Source: Oscillospiraceae bacterium (GTDB lineage Bacteria > Bacillota > Clostridia > Oscillospirales > Oscillospiraceae). Taken from it: a DNA stretch of 5,734 nt. Under the pieces are notes generated by a model, which was not told the DNA's origin, made no database searches, and saw only the letters and a list, made by a program, of their open reading frames with translations. Below, piece after piece: positions 4,884 to 5,734 of this stretch; the stretch's first letter is position 1; each line of letters begins with the position of its first letter. Location: positions 1 to 5,734 of the forward strand of contig JAIEIQ010000181.1 of the NCBI GenBank assembly GCA_029065305.1, read 5' to 3'. The translations under genes and the position numbers were made by a program.

Positions 4884-5734
4884 ATGATCTATTTTGACAG
4901 CGCGGCCACGACCTTGCAGAAGCCGGCCTCCGTGCCCGCGGCGGTGGCGAAGGCGATCAGCACCATGACCACCCCCGGCCGGGGAGACCACCCTGCGGCT
5001 AGGGCGGCGGCGGAACTGATGCTGGGACTGCGGACGGAGGCGGCGGCGTTTTTCGGCGTCTCCACGCCGGAGAACGTCATCCTCACCACGAACGCCACCC
5101 ACGGGCTGAACCTGGCCATCAAGAGCCTGGTCTCCCCGGGGGACACGGTGGTCATCTCCGGCTATGAGCACAACGCCGTCACCCGGCCCCTGGAGGCCAT
5201 CGGGGACGTATCGGTGCGGGTGGTCAACGGCAGGCTCTTTGACCGGGAGCAGATGACAGAGGGCTTCCGCCGGGCCCTGGCGGACGGCAAGGCGGCGGCG
5301 GTGGTCTGCACCCATGTGTCCAATGTCTTTGGCTATGAGCTGCCCATAGACGGCATTGCCGCCCTCTGCCGGGAGAAGGGTGTGCCGCTGATTGTGGACG
5401 CCTCCCAGTCGGCGGGGATTCTGCCGGTGGATCTGGGGAAATGGGGCGCGGCCTTCGCCGCCATGCCGGGACATAAGGGCCTCTACGGCCCCCAGGGTAC
5501 GGGCCTGCTGCTGTGCGGGGAGGGCTTTCTGCCCAAGCCCCTCCTGGAGGGCGGCACCGGCTCCCTCTCCCGCCAGCAGGAGATGCCGGATTTCCTGCCG
5601 GACCGGCTGGAGGCCGGGACCCACAATGTCCACGGAGCGGCGGGGCTGCTGGAGGGCCTGCGGTTTGTCCGGGGTCTGGGAAGCCAACGCATCCAGCGGC
5701 AGGAGGCGTCGGTGACGGAGGTGCTGCGCAAGGG
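4884..5734 (+). CDS. Cysteine desulfurase family protein, class V aminotransferase of EF2568 type (partial, 3' end outside window)
   Basis: The frame is open from ATG 4884 to the right edge, giving 283 codons of a protein normally near 380 aa. It is a PLP enzyme of the NifS/SufS superfamily. Visible landmarks are FDSAATT (4-10), TTNATHGLNLAIK (68-80), EHNAV (95-99), VDASQSAG (171-178, with Asp172 placed to bind the PLP ring nitrogen), the Schiff-base lysine Lys198 in PGHKGLYGPQGTG (195-207), and EGGTGS plus RLEAGTHN (222-248). The GHKGLYGPQGTG and EGGTGS segments are typical of the TIGR01977 (EF2568) subfamily, which is linked to selenium metabolism rather than general Fe-S assembly. Cysteine or selenocysteine as substrate is inferred. 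The cysteine loop that would carry the persulfide lies beyond the window. AGGAGG ends 5 nt before the ATG. Confidence 0.93.
   Translation, partial: MIYFDSAATTLQKPASVPAAVAKAISTMTTPGRGDHPAARAAAELMLGLRTEAAAFFGVSTPENVILTTNATHGLNLAIKSLVSPGDTVVISGYEHNAVTRPLEAIGDVSVRVVNGRLFDREQMTEGFRRALADGKAAAVVCTHVSNVFGYELPIDGIAALCREKGVPLIVDASQSAGILPVDLGKWGAAFAAMPGHKGLYGPQGTGLLLCGEGFLPKPLLEGGTGSLSRQQEMPDFLPDRLEAGTHNVHGAAGLLEGLRFVRGLGSQRIQRQEASVTEVLRK

Noticed and set aside
4818..5687. Long reverse-strand open frame of 289 codons opposite the desulfurase gene
   Set aside because: It is antisense to a well-conserved PLP enzyme, is rich in Arg, Gly and Gln as expected from GC-rich shadow frames, and has no ribosome site or recognisable domain.
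1..5734. CRISPR arrays, tRNA or rRNA genes, insertion sequences
   Set aside because: No regularly spaced repeats, cloverleaf-like segments, rRNA-like stretches, transposase motifs or terminal inverted repeats were seen on reading both strands.

Overview
The window is GC-rich bacterial DNA with strong purine-rich Shine-Dalgarno sites, sigma-A-type promoters and several GTG/TTG starts. Gene content and protein sequences fit a high-GC Clostridia genome of the Oscillospiraceae type (Flavonifractor / Oscillibacter / Intestinimonas-like). This assignment is by resemblance only; no search was run.

Layout, left to right. (1) The last 38 codons of an unidentified forward gene end at 116. (2) A good sigma-A promoter (121-149) leads into hflX (183-1505), a complete ribosome-associated GTPase. 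(3) A small reverse-strand gene of unknown function (1705-1460, 81 aa) overlaps the 3' end of hflX tail to tail. It is driven by a perfect-consensus promoter, TTGACA-17-TATAAT. (4) Divergent from it is a forward gene string: a Cro/C1-type regulator (1786-1992), a RimJ/RimL-like GNAT acetyltransferase (2007-2543), a YigZ/IMPACT protein (2536-3162, overlapping the previous gene by 8 bp) and an MFS transporter (3215-4474). It closes with a textbook intrinsic terminator (4482-4511). (5) A second forward unit holds a DUF3343 protein (4574-4825), a strong 18-bp GNRA-loop hairpin (4831-4870), and a class V aminotransferase / cysteine desulfurase of the EF2568 type (4884 to beyond the right edge).

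How the genes may work together. The short Xre-type regulator sits next to a divergent control region in which an inverted repeat lies at the predicted +1 of the opposing promoter, so it probably controls itself and the 81-aa gene. GNAT, YigZ and MFS are likely co-transcribed with it by spacing, but no shared pathway is evident. The DUF3343 plus EF2568-type desulfurase pair is a known signature of selenium handling linked to selenium-dependent molybdenum hydroxylases (the orphan SelD context), so selD, yedF and molybdenum hydroxylase maturation genes may lie to the right.

Most of the window is ordinary core and accessory sequence. The least explained items are the 81-aa gene with its promoter/operator, the GC mosaic inside the regulator gene, the long hairpin ahead of the desulfurase, and the double start arrangement at the DUF3343 gene.
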